The notes beneath the pieces were generated by a model that was not told the origin of the DNA, did not search any database, and saw only the letters and a list, made by a program, of their open reading frames with translations. The position numbers and the translations under genes are program-made. From NCBI GenBank assembly GCA_038250675.1, contig JBBSCB010000004.1:62001-126000 (forward strand): a stretch of 64,000 nucleotides of DNA, read 5' to 3'. This stretch comes from JAICUF01 sp038250675 (lineage in GTDB: Bacteria; Gemmatimonadota; Gemmatimonadetes; Gemmatimonadales; GWC2-71-9). This document shows, one piece after another, positions 8,732 through 16,207 of the stretch; positions within the stretch are counted from its first letter, which is position 1, and the number at the start of each line of letters is the position of its first letter.

Positions 8732-10429
8732 ATGTTGCGCGAGAACGGGACCACCCGCCTCAACGTCGTCCCGAACCCGTCCGCCCCGCAGTCCGACCCG
8801 TTTCTCCAGGCCGTCAAGAACGCCGCCGCGGCGGACTTTGCGGTGCTCGGCGAAATCGGCCGCGGCGCGGCGGGCGTGATCATCTATCTCGCACGCGAGG
8901 CGAGCACGCGGCGCCTCGTGGCGCTTCGGCTCCAGCGGGAAGGCACCCAGCCGGACGAGTTCACGCTCGAGGTGGTGCGGCACCTCGATGACTCGATGCC
9001 GGCGCCCGACAGCAAGTGCTTCAAGTGCGGCAAGTCGGTGGCCGGCTGGTCCCGATTCTGCGGCTACTGCGGCGCGGACCTCTCGGGGGCGGCGCCGGCC
9101 AGCGATGATGCGGTGGACCGGGCGGTGATGCTCGAAGCCGTGAAGGGCGCGGTCTCGGGCCAGTATGACGTGTACGGCGAGATGTCGCGCAACGAGGGCG
9201 GTGGCGCCGTGTATTTCGCCTGCGACATCGTCACCAACAAGATCGTCGCGTTGCGGCTGCAGCGAGAGGCCGGCGGCGAGGAATTTTCGCTGGGGCTGAC
9301 CACGGCGCTCAAGCCGATCGCGCGGTCGCTGGGTGTCCGGTCGGCACCGACGCAGGCGCACACGCCGGCATCCCGGGCACCGCAGCCGCCGGCCCCGCCC
9401 GACCGCGCCGCGCCGGCACCGGCATCGCCGCCCCGGGCGCCCAAGCCGCCGGCCGCGCCGCCGCCGCTGCCGCTCGCGGCCGGGCTCAGCACCGGTGCCA
9501 AGGCCGCCATCGCCGGGATCGCCGCGGTGGCGCTCGTCGCGATCGTGGTGATCTTCACGCTGCCCCGATCGCCGGCGGCGTCCGTGCCCGTCGCGCCGGC
9601 TCCGGCGCCGGCCGTAGTGGTGGACACCACGCCTGCCGTGCCGAGTCCGACCGTCGCCACAACGGGGCCGGCCGTCGCGACGCCATCGGTGAAGGAGCCG
9701 GCGCCGGTCCCCGCACCCGCGCCGGCGCCGCCCCGCGAGGCCATCGTGCGGGTGAGCGGCCTCCCGGCGGGTGCGGAGGTCCGGGTGGATGGGCGGATCC
9801 GGGTGGGGCGCTCGCTGTCGATGCCGGCGGGGCCGCACGTCCTCTCCATCGCGGTGGACGGCTACCAGCCGCGCAGCGATACTCTCCGGCTGGGGGCCGG
9901 CGAAACGGTCACCTGGTCGCCCGCCCTGGTGGCGGTCGCGCACGTGGCGGACGCCAAGCCCAAGCCCGCGATCCCGGCCGGCGCGACCTGCGCGGGCAGC
10001 ATCAAGGACGAGAAGTGGACCGAGGCGTACGAGTCCTGCATGCGTGAGGCGCTGGCCGGCAGCGCGTCCGCGCGGCGAGACCTCGGCACGCTCTACGAGC
10101 GCGGGAAGGGGATCTCCCGCAGCGACGAGAGCGCCGCCCGCTGGTACGAGTCGGCGGCAAGCGGCGGCGATGCGCAGGCGATGTATCTCACCGGGCGGGC
10201 GTATGAACGCGGGCGCGGCGTCAAGAAGAATCAGGCGACTGCGGTGCAGTGGTATACTCGGGCGGGCAACGCTGGCGACGTGGACGCGCAGATGGTGCTC
10301 GGCGAGGCCTGCGAGAAGGGACACCTCGATCTGAAAAAGGACAAGACGGCGGCGCTGACGTGGTACACCAAGGCCGCGGCGCAGGGCAACAAGGATGCGG
10401 CCAACAAGGTCAAGGACCTGTCCCGGTAG
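8732..10429 (+). CDS. Pseudokinase-like membrane protein with zinc ribbon, PEGA and Sel1 repeats
   Basis: The 565-residue product contains two short segments that resemble only the N-lobe of a Ser/Thr kinase: residues ~35-70 ('VLGEIGRGAAGVIIYLARE') and ~145-180 ('DVYGEMSRNEGGGAVYFA'). Each ends in the identical 'VALRLQRE' where a kinase would have VAIK, so the ATP lysine is missing and no C-lobe exists. A CxxC...CxxC zinc ribbon (96-114) lies between them. A Pro/Ala-rich linker, a membrane helix (~256-277), another Pro/Ala linker, a PEGA domain (~345-405) and three or four Sel1-like repeats (~425-560, 'ARRDLGTLYERGKGISRSDE') follow. It is probably a scaffold or sensor rather than an enzyme. 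It opens the + strand accessory block. Confidence 0.75.
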   Translation: MLRENGTTRLNVVPNPSAPQSDPFLQAVKNAAAADFAVLGEIGRGAAGVIIYLAREASTRRLVALRLQREGTQPDEFTLEVVRHLDDSMPAPDSKCFKCGKSVAGWSRFCGYCGADLSGAAPASDDAVDRAVMLEAVKGAVSGQYDVYGEMSRNEGGGAVYFACDIVTNKIVALRLQREAGGEEFSLGLTTALKPIARSLGVRSAPTQAHTPASRAPQPPAPPDRAAPAPASPPRAPKPPAAPPPLPLAAGLSTGAKAAIAGIAAVALVAIVVIFTLPRSPAASVPVAPAPAPAVVVDTTPAVPSPTVATTGPAVATPSVKEPAPVPAPAPAPPREAIVRVSGLPAGAEVRVDGRIRVGRSLSMPAGPHVLSIAVDGYQPRSDTLRLGAGETVTWSPALVAVAHVADAKPKPAIPAGATCAGSIKDEKWTEAYESCMREALAGSASARRDLGTLYERGKGISRSDESAARWYESAASGGDAQAMYLTGRAYERGRGVKKNQATAVQWYTRAGNAGDVDAQMVLGEACEKGHLDLKKDKTAALTWYTKAAAQGNKDAANKVKDLSR

Positions 10430-10435
10430 GCGCCG

Positions 10436-11074
10436 ATGACGACCCACACGGTGATCCCCGGAGAATGTCTCGCCAGCATCGCCGAGCGCTACGGCTTCAC
10501 CAATCCGCGTGTCATCTACGATGATCCCGCCAACGAGAATCTCCGCCGGGCGCGGCCGGATCCGAACGTGCTGCTGGCCGGCGATCAGGTGGTGATACCC
10601 GACCGGAAACTCCGCACGGTCCATGGCGGTACCGAGCGGCGCTACCGCTTCGTCGTCGATCACCAGCCCACCTACCTGCGGGTCCGGCTCCGGTCGGCAG
10701 ACGGCAAGCCGCGGGCCGGGCTGCCCTACCGCGTGGAATACCGGGACCGTGTCATCCATGGGAAGACCGGGGCTGACGGCTCGATCACGCACGAGGTGCC
10801 GGCGAGCCTGCCCGCCGCTCTGCTGGTCGTGACGGATCATGGCCGTGACGAGCGGTATCAAGTGGCGCTGGGGCAGCTCGACCCGGTGACGACCGAGAGT
10901 GGCGTGCGCCAGCGGCTCGGGAATCTCGGTCTCCTCCGGCCAATCGACGGGATCACAGCTGACATGGCGTTGCGCTTCGCGCTTCACAGCTTCCAGTTGC
11001 GGGAAGGCCTGGAGCCTACCGGCGGCCCCGACTCGGCCACCCTCGGCAAGCTCCTCGAGGTCCACGGGTCGTGA
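10436..11074 (+). CDS. LysM protein with peptidoglycan-binding tail (spike adaptor-like)
   Basis: The 212-residue protein has no signal peptide. An N-terminal LysM-type domain (1-60; 'HTVIPGECLASIAERYGF', 'VLLAGDQVVIPD') carries the long insertion seen in LysM proteins of T6SS islands. A central Ig/transthyretin-like domain follows (~75-145; 'LRVRLRSADGKPRAGLPYRV'). A C-terminal PG_binding_1-like helical domain (~155-212) ends in 'EVHGS'. It shares this tail with the proteins at 16208 and 20749. It begins 6 nt after the pseudokinase-like gene and overlaps the next gene by 4 bp (GTGA), so it is likely delivered or expressed together with that candidate protease. The role as adaptor is inferred from context. 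Confidence 0.7.
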   Translation: MTTHTVIPGECLASIAERYGFTNPRVIYDDPANENLRRARPDPNVLLAGDQVVIPDRKLRTVHGGTERRYRFVVDHQPTYLRVRLRSADGKPRAGLPYRVEYRDRVIHGKTGADGSITHEVPASLPAALLVVTDHGRDERYQVALGQLDPVTTESGVRQRLGNLGLLRPIDGITADMALRFALHSFQLREGLEPTGGPDSATLGKLLEVHGS

Positions 11075-12189
11075 CCGATATCGTCACGATTCCATCGAGC
11101 CGCCGGCTGGCGGACGGCGGCACGTCGCTGATCGATCCGCCAGAGACGCGCCGGATTTTCTGGGCCGGCGGAATTCAGTTTACCCACGATCACTTCCTCA
11201 AGCTCATCGCCGACGATGCCGCGGATCCTGCGCTCACCGACGCCGAGCGAGCTGCACGGCTGGTGCTTCTCCGCGCCCAGATGTTTCCGGAAGGCCTGCT
11301 GGACCGGATACCCGGGATCTTCGTCATCGACGACGGCATCACGCGCCAGGCGCTGCATTTCAATGCGGAACAGAACGTGCTGTATACGATCGAATCGATC
11401 GAGGACAAGGCATCGTTCATCGCGGCCTTGCTCACGCCCAACGTCATCGTGCTGTATGCAGGGCATGCGCGGTTTGGACGCGGCCCCTGTTTCAGCCCGA
11501 ATGAAACGCCGAGCGATGACTGGGAGAACGGGACGGATCCCGTCACGCGAGGCCTGTTCCGGATGGGGTTTCCCTTCCTGACAGTTCCGCTGCATGAATT
11601 TCAGGAGCATGGCTATCACGCGACGCTGCTGTCGGGTGATGAGCCCAAGCCGCGCCCGGTAGACAGCGAGCCGGACCTGCGGCGCCGGCTGGGCCAGCTC
11701 GTCCGCCGTACCGTTCGCCAGATGCACGTCGATGCGACCGTCGTCGAGAAGGTCGCGGAGCTTTTCGGCGTGGACCCCGACAGTCCGGAAACGTTCTGGA
11801 CATTCGTCGCGCTGGATCGCGCGGAGATCGGCCCGGAAGTGCACGTCGTGCTGATTGCGCACTGGAAAGACACGGTCAGTGCACCGGCGGATCTCGGATC
11901 CATCGAGCCTCTCTGCCGCGTGTTCTGTCACTTCGGGTGCAGCAGCTTCCAGCACAATCATCCCCCGCTGCGGAAGTTCAAGAAGTGGGTGCGCGAAGGC
12001 GATGAGCGTCACGCATTCTTCACCACCGACGTCGCCAACAATCAGGGCGCGGTCCTGTTCCTGAAGAATTTGCTCACGATGCCGGGGCTGCAGTCGGGCA
12101 AGCTGTGGGCCCCGTGGCTGGCCCGTGGCATCAGCCTGACCAACCGGGACCTCCGGAACGCACAGGGTCCCTTCTTTCAGCTCATCTGA
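11071..12189 (+). CDS. Candidate clan CD (caspase-fold-like) cysteine peptidase cargo
   Basis: The 372-residue protein starts with GTG overlapping the preceding stop. No named family is recognised with certainty. It shows the two-block layout of clan CD cysteine peptidases (caspase, gingipain and C13 folds). A hydrophobic strand runs into a His block, 'NVIVLYAGHARFGRG' (H132). Later a second strand runs into a Cys block, 'LCRVFCHFGCSS' (C290, or C286). No signal peptide or membrane helix is present, as expected of injected cargo. It is coupled to a LysM adaptor-like gene and followed by a 187-residue unknown. The catalytic assignment is inferred from motif order only; a CHAT-like or inactive fold is possible. 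Confidence 0.5.
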   Translation: MTDIVTIPSSRRLADGGTSLIDPPETRRIFWAGGIQFTHDHFLKLIADDAADPALTDAERAARLVLLRAQMFPEGLLDRIPGIFVIDDGITRQALHFNAEQNVLYTIESIEDKASFIAALLTPNVIVLYAGHARFGRGPCFSPNETPSDDWENGTDPVTRGLFRMGFPFLTVPLHEFQEHGYHATLLSGDEPKPRPVDSEPDLRRRLGQLVRRTVRQMHVDATVVEKVAELFGVDPDSPETFWTFVALDRAEIGPEVHVVLIAHWKDTVSAPADLGSIEPLCRVFCHFGCSSFQHNHPPLRKFKKWVREGDERHAFFTTDVANNQGAVLFLKNLLTMPGLQSGKLWAPWLARGISLTNRDLRNAQGPFFQLI

Positions 12190-12219
12190 GCGCGCGACCC
12201 GACCTGAGGGAGAATCTGG

Positions 12220-12783
12220 ATGAGTCCTGACGAACTGACCGCCGCGCTTGAGCAGCTGCCTGCGCATGCCGCCGCTGAAGCGAAGCTCGCCGCGGAGGTG
12301 CGCGGCGAACTGTCGGCGCTCCCTGAGCGCGCCATCGCAGTGGCCGGCTCGACTGATGCAGCACTGGCGCTCAAGGGGCGCGCACTGGTGGCCACGCTGG
12401 AGGAGCTCTCGCTGGGTGCGCTCCTGAATGCGCCTGCGCCGGCGACGGTGACCGACGTGGTATGGCGTTTCACGACCGCCGGCGCGGCGGCCGTCTCCCT
12501 GAAGGCGCGCGTCGCAGCGCACCTGATGGCTCTGCTCGAGGACCGCCGCCTGGTCCCATTCCCCAGTGGATTCGAGGGACTCGCGCGCCCGCCGGCGAAC
12601 CGCGTGTGCGACATCGCATACGTTACGTTGCGCGAGCTGGAGAATACGAGCGAGTCCCGCGCCGAATTTACGCTCGACCGACGCGTCTTCTTCCGGCTGG
12701 CTGAAGCAGAAAAGGACGCGGAAATTGCCGCGGCCATGTTGAAGCGGCCGTTCACGCGTTACGTCGAGGACGCCGAGGCCTAG
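12220..12783 (+). CDS. Hypothetical alpha-helical protein
   Basis: The 187-residue protein matches no family I recognise. A clear GGGAG ribosome-binding site precedes the ATG. It is rich in alanine, leucine and glutamate and should be largely helical, with no signal peptide and no membrane helix. A central segment 'VWRFTTAGAAAVSLKARVAA' and a more conserved-looking end 'FTLDRRVFFRLAEAEKDA' stand out. It lies 30 nt after the His/Cys candidate peptidase gene and 3 nt before the polytopic membrane protein gene. Position suggests a cytoplasmic immunity or chaperone partner for the peptidase, but nothing in the sequence proves this. Confidence 0.6.
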   Translation: MSPDELTAALEQLPAHAAAEAKLAAEVRGELSALPERAIAVAGSTDAALALKGRALVATLEELSLGALLNAPAPATVTDVVWRFTTAGAAAVSLKARVAAHLMALLEDRRLVPFPSGFEGLARPPANRVCDIAYVTLRELENTSESRAEFTLDRRVFFRLAEAEKDAEIAAAMLKRPFTRYVEDAEA

Positions 12784-12786
12784 CGG

Positions 12787-13896
12787 ATGCCCTCCTACGT
12801 CTTCGAAGTCGTCACCGCGCAGGGCGCCGAGCGGTACCCCTTCACGCTCGACCACGATCGCGTGCTCGGGCCCCAGGTGACCCAGGTGCTCGAGGAACTG
12901 CGCCAGCGCGGGGTCGTGCTGCGCGGCAAGCACGACGACGAGCTCGGTGTCTACTGGAGCGGCCGCGAGCTGGATCAGACGCTGCGCGCCGGCGACCTCG
13001 GCATCACCGCCGCGCGTCCCATCGAGCTCCGCATGCGTGAGCGCACCGTAGTGGCGCCCGCCGTGCCGGCCGACGCGTCGCTCCCGCGAGGCGTCCTCGC
13101 GTCGGCCGTGCTGGGCTACTGCGCCGGGCTCGTGGCCTGGATCGTCACCGGCCTCAATGCCGACCTCACGGCCCTCGCACCGACCTATTTCCGGCTGGAC
13201 CAGCTCACGCTGCTGGCCCTCGGCGCGCTGGTCGGTGCCGCCGTGCTTGGGGGCGCCGCGCTCCGCCGGCGCGGTGGCGTCGCCGCGGCGACGGCGGCCG
13301 GGCTCCTGCTTGGGGGCGTGGGCGCCCTGCTGGGCGGGTCGCTGGTCCTGCTCGCGCCGGGTTCCACGTCGCTCGGCGGCTTCATGGCGGCGCGGGTGGG
13401 CGGATGGGCACTGGCGGGCGGCCTGGCGTCGCTGCTGCTGGCCTGCTACGGCACCCAGCTCGATCCGGGACGGATGATTGAGAGTCTCGGGCTCGGGATG
13501 CTTGCCGGCGCATTCGCGGGGGTCGTCTTCGCGCTGCCCGGGCCGTCAGAGTTGTGGCAGGCCGTCGCGTTCACCGTGTTCGGTGCCGGCCTCGGCCTCG
13601 CCGCCTGCGGGCCGGGACTCTGGCGCGCGCGTGCGCTGGTGGATCTGGTGCCGGCCCGGCGGCGCGTGCCCGGCATCCTGTCGCTCCGCGAGTGGGCGGT
13701 GCATGAGGGCCGCGCCGTGGCACTCGGCAGCGCCCGCATGGGGTGTCAGGACGGCAAGCTCGCACTCTATCCGGGCGCCGCAGGCGCGACGCTGGATGGC
13801 CGCCCCATGACCGAGCCCGCGTTCCTTCCAGTCGCGGCGCAGGTCGGCGTCGACGGCGCGAGCTACCGCATGCGGCGACTGCGGGGCGGCGCATGA
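12787..13896 (+). CDS. Polytopic membrane protein with ubiquitin-like N terminus and FHA-like C terminus
   Basis: The 369-residue protein has three parts. Residues 1-88 look like a small beta-grasp (YukD/EsaB-type ubiquitin-like) domain: 'SYVFEVVTAQGAERYPFTLD', then 'GRELDQTLRAGDLGI', then 'PIELRMRER'. About six hydrophobic helices lie between 102 and 275, rich in glycine, alanine and leucine. The C-terminal ~70 residues ('VALGSARMGCQDGKLALYPG', 'ATLDGRPMTEPAFLPV', 'VDGASYRMRRL') resemble an FHA-type beta-sandwich, although the usual GR..S..H motif is degenerate. Both ends should be cytoplasmic. It overlaps the VWA gene by 4 bp. It may be a membrane component of the secretion apparatus or its signalling, which is an inference from location. 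Confidence 0.6.
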   Translation: MPSYVFEVVTAQGAERYPFTLDHDRVLGPQVTQVLEELRQRGVVLRGKHDDELGVYWSGRELDQTLRAGDLGITAARPIELRMRERTVVAPAVPADASLPRGVLASAVLGYCAGLVAWIVTGLNADLTALAPTYFRLDQLTLLALGALVGAAVLGGAALRRRGGVAAATAAGLLLGGVGALLGGSLVLLAPGSTSLGGFMAARVGGWALAGGLASLLLACYGTQLDPGRMIESLGLGMLAGAFAGVVFALPGPSELWQAVAFTVFGAGLGLAACGPGLWRARALVDLVPARRRVPGILSLREWAVHEGRAVALGSARMGCQDGKLALYPGAAGATLDGRPMTEPAFLPVAAQVGVDGASYRMRRLRGGA

Positions 13897-15215
13897 AGAC
13901 GCTCCGCGCCGGACTCGCGCTGATGCTGGTTGCAGCCGGCGTGCAGGGCCAGACGCCCACGGTGCCGCTCCGGCTGGTGCGTTGTACGGCGGGTGCGGAC
14001 GTGCCGTGCCTCGTCGCACGCGTGGTGCTCGATGCCCGGAGCGCGGCGCTGGTGGGGCAGCTGGATTCGACGGATGAATCCCGTGCCTGGACCGGTGCCT
14101 TGGCCGGTGCGCGGCTGGCCGGCCCCGGCGTCGCGGTCGCCCAACGCGTCGAACCGCCGCTCCGTCTGCTCGTGCTGCTGGACCGGAGCGGGAGCATGAC
14201 CGGCGAAGGGATCGCGTTCACCCGCATCACGCTGCGGAGCTTCATCGGCGCGCTCGACAGCGCCACCGTGCGGGTTGCGGTTGCGGGATTCGAGAGCCGG
14301 GATGTGTCCGTCGGCATCGACGCGTCCCGGTTCGTCCCTCCGGCGGAGGCGGTACGGGTGCTGGAGCAGATCCCCTCGCCCGACGTCCGTGCCAACACCG
14401 CGCTGTACAGCGCGCTGGTCGACGGCAGCCGGCACGTGGCGGCGGCCGTCGCGGCGGCGCCCGGGACCCAGGGCGCCATTCTCCTGGTGACCGACGGGCG
14501 CAATGAGGTGGGATTTGCGCGGGACGATCCGGGCCTGCTCGCGGGGCCCGACGGCCTGGCCCGCGCGCGCGCGGCGCTGGAGGCCTCCGGCCAGAAGATC
14601 TGGATCATGGGCGTGGGCCAGCATGTGGCCGCGGACGAGCTGGCATCGCTGGCGGGCGGCGGCGGGGTGGCCGTGATTGCCCGTCTCGATCCCAACGCGA
14701 TGGCCGAACGCCTGGCGGTGATCTCGCGCGAGCTTCGGGGTGCCCGGGAGCTCACGTTCGGTGTCAGTGGCGGCGCGGCCGCCTCGCTCGCCCGCGCGCC
14801 GTGGGTCGGCGCCGCCGCCGCGTGGCGGGACGGCCGCCCCCTCGTGACGCAGGCGCTCGCCTGGCGGCCGCCGCTCTATGCGCTGCCGGCGTACGACGGC
14901 GTCGCGGATGCGGCCTCGTTGCCCGCGGGCATGCGGGACGCGGGTACCGGTGCGGCAGGCGGGCCCGGGACGCGACTGCTCATCGCGCTGTCCATGGGAC
15001 TGGTGGGAGCGCTGCTGTGGGTCTTCGTGCCGCGGGTGGCCTGGATGGGAAGCAGCGTGCTGCCGACGGCGGCCGAACCGGCGGCGCCGGCCTCGGCGCC
15101 GCGGAAAGCGCCGGCCGAAGCGGAAAACGCATCAGGCCTCCGGCGCGACGTGCAGGAGGCGCCGCCGCGCAAGCCGAGCGACGTGACGGCTGAGATTCCG
15201 GTCGGCGGGCCGTGA
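13893..15215 (+). CDS. Membrane-anchored VWA-domain protein
   Basis: The 440-residue product begins with a signal peptide ('LRAGLALMLVAAGVQGQ'). A von Willebrand A domain follows (~90-285) with an intact metal-ion site: 'DRSGS' at 97-101 and 'LLVTDGRNEVGF' at the distal loop. A single membrane helix (~361-383, 'LIALSMGLVGALLWVFVP') separates the exported VWA part from a ~55-residue Ala/Pro/Glu-rich cytoplasmic tail. The ATG overlaps the stop of the ubiquitin-like/polytopic gene (ATGA), so the two are likely made together. In Pseudomonas PpkA a periplasmic VWA domain is fused to the T6SS kinase. Here kinase and VWA are separate genes of the same island. Confidence 0.85.
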   Translation: MKTLRAGLALMLVAAGVQGQTPTVPLRLVRCTAGADVPCLVARVVLDARSAALVGQLDSTDESRAWTGALAGARLAGPGVAVAQRVEPPLRLLVLLDRSGSMTGEGIAFTRITLRSFIGALDSATVRVAVAGFESRDVSVGIDASRFVPPAEAVRVLEQIPSPDVRANTALYSALVDGSRHVAAAVAAAPGTQGAILLVTDGRNEVGFARDDPGLLAGPDGLARARAALEASGQKIWIMGVGQHVAADELASLAGGGGVAVIARLDPNAMAERLAVISRELRGARELTFGVSGGAAASLARAPWVGAAAAWRDGRPLVTQALAWRPPLYALPAYDGVADAASLPAGMRDAGTGAAGGPGTRLLIALSMGLVGALLWVFVPRVAWMGSSVLPTAAEPAAPASAPRKAPAEAENASGLRRDVQEAPPRKPSDVTAEIPVGGP

Positions 15216-15229
15216 GGCGGTGCCAGCCG

Positions 15230-15556
15230 TCAGCCTTTCTTCCACTCCTTCGCGTCGCGCTCGGGGAAGCTGACCTTGCACGTGCCCGGGTCGACGCCCT
15301 CGATCCGGATCCGCCCCAGATTGTCGAGTTTGCCCACGACCGGCTTCCCGTCGGGAAGCTCGAGTCTGAACGGCTCGCGTGGGACGGGCGCGCCGGTGCT
15401 GGTCTTAAGCTCGATCACTATCCAGTCGGGCTTGTCCGGATCCACCACGACCACGGCCGGTAGCGGCGAACTGCCGCTCTGCACCGGGGGCGTCGAGGCC
15501 GGCTGGCACTCCTGGCAGCCGCCCAGTGCGTCGGCCTGCGCTTGAGGAATCTTCAC
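15230..15556 (-). CDS. Small protein with carboxypeptidase-regulatory-like domain, T6SS cargo-associated
   Basis: A GTG at 15556 overlaps the stop of the DUF4123 gene (GTGA), which decides this start over an upstream ATG at 15607. The 108-residue protein has a short Cys-containing N-terminal stretch ('GGCQECQPASTP') and one beta-sandwich domain: 'IVIELKTSTGAPVPREPFRL', 'GKPVVGKLDNLGRIRIEGVD' and 'GTCKVSFPERDAKEW'. This linker domain is common in VgrG, PAAR and effector proteins of T6SS islands, where it connects spike and toxin. Here it stands alone, so it may be a trimmed cargo, a linker protein or an accessory of the spike. Coupling to DUF4123 supports a loading role. Confidence 0.7.
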   Translation of the reverse strand: MKIPQAQADALGGCQECQPASTPPVQSGSSPLPAVVVVDPDKPDWIVIELKTSTGAPVPREPFRLELPDGKPVVGKLDNLGRIRIEGVDPGTCKVSFPERDAKEWKKG

Positions 15557-16134
15557 GAGGATCGGAAGGTAACGCGGGGCCGAGCCGGAGCGCTGGTGTC
15601 GGCCCACACCTGGCGGGCGAGCGTCACCCCGTAGGTCTCGTGGTCGGTCCAGCCGTACGCCGTCACCGGTCCGAAGAAATCCGTCAGCTGCGCCGCATCG
15701 CAGGTCGGCAGAAAGCGGGATAGCACCCGCGGGTCATAGAACCGGAAGTACCAGTGGTCGCCGTCCGGGGCGTCGACCAGCAGGAATTTTCTGAGGTGGG
15801 TGCGCAGGGTGTCGAAGCCGGCGTCGGTGACGGCAAAGACACCCCACGGGTCGGTCCACAACGTCCCGGCGATCCACTCGACGAACTCGGCATCGGCACG
15901 TACGAGGTAGGGGGCGATCGCGGCCAGGTCCTCGGCCGCGGGGCCGCGGTACAGCGATGCGGCGCGTTCCGGGCGAATCTCGCCCACCTTGGCGGGCACT
16001 CGTGGCTCATCGCACGCGTCCAGCACTGCGTAGAGTGCGCCGCGATCCGCCGCACGGATGAGCTCGGCGAGCGGCGCGGCCAGCGTACTGACGACTTGGG
16101 GCATGGCCCAATATCCGGCCCCGGGGTGCGCCAT
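15553..16134 (-). CDS. DUF4123-domain protein (T6SS effector-loading chaperone)
   Basis: The 193-residue protein (ATG at 16134; an ATG at 16104 would give 183) matches the DUF4123 family. Members (Tap/TEC) bind cargo and hand it to VgrG or PAAR spikes. Visible landmarks are the N-terminal 'LYAVLDACDEPRVPAKV', the middle 'LVRADAEFVEWIAGTLWTDP' and 'HLRKFLLVDAPDGDHWYFRF', and then 'YDPRVLSRFLPTCDAAQLTD' with 'FFGPVTAYGW'. It is divergent from the PAAR gene across a short intergenic region and coupled to the small linker-domain gene. That arrangement makes it the likely chaperone for the PAAR-borne or neighbouring cargo. Confidence 0.85.
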   Translation of the reverse strand: MAHPGAGYWAMPQVVSTLAAPLAELIRAADRGALYAVLDACDEPRVPAKVGEIRPERAASLYRGPAAEDLAAIAPYLVRADAEFVEWIAGTLWTDPWGVFAVTDAGFDTLRTHLRKFLLVDAPDGDHWYFRFYDPRVLSRFLPTCDAAQLTDFFGPVTAYGWTDHETYGVTLARQVWADTSAPARPRVTFRSS

Positions 16135-16207
16135 GGCAAGCTCTGGACACGTCGAGCGGCGAATAGCAGATTCGCAGGCACGACTCACGATTTCGCGGAG
16201 ATGCGGG

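Noticed and set aside
8672..11065. Very long open frame on the - strand opposite the pseudokinase-like and LysM genes
   Set aside because: Its translation is Arg/His/Gly-rich without domains, and the + strand genes have clear motifs and coupled starts. It is a high-GC shadow frame.
15557..15607. Start of the small linker-domain gene at the ATG 15607
   Set aside because: That start would overlap the DUF4123 gene by 55 bp, whereas the GTG at 15556 gives a standard 4-bp GTGA coupling.
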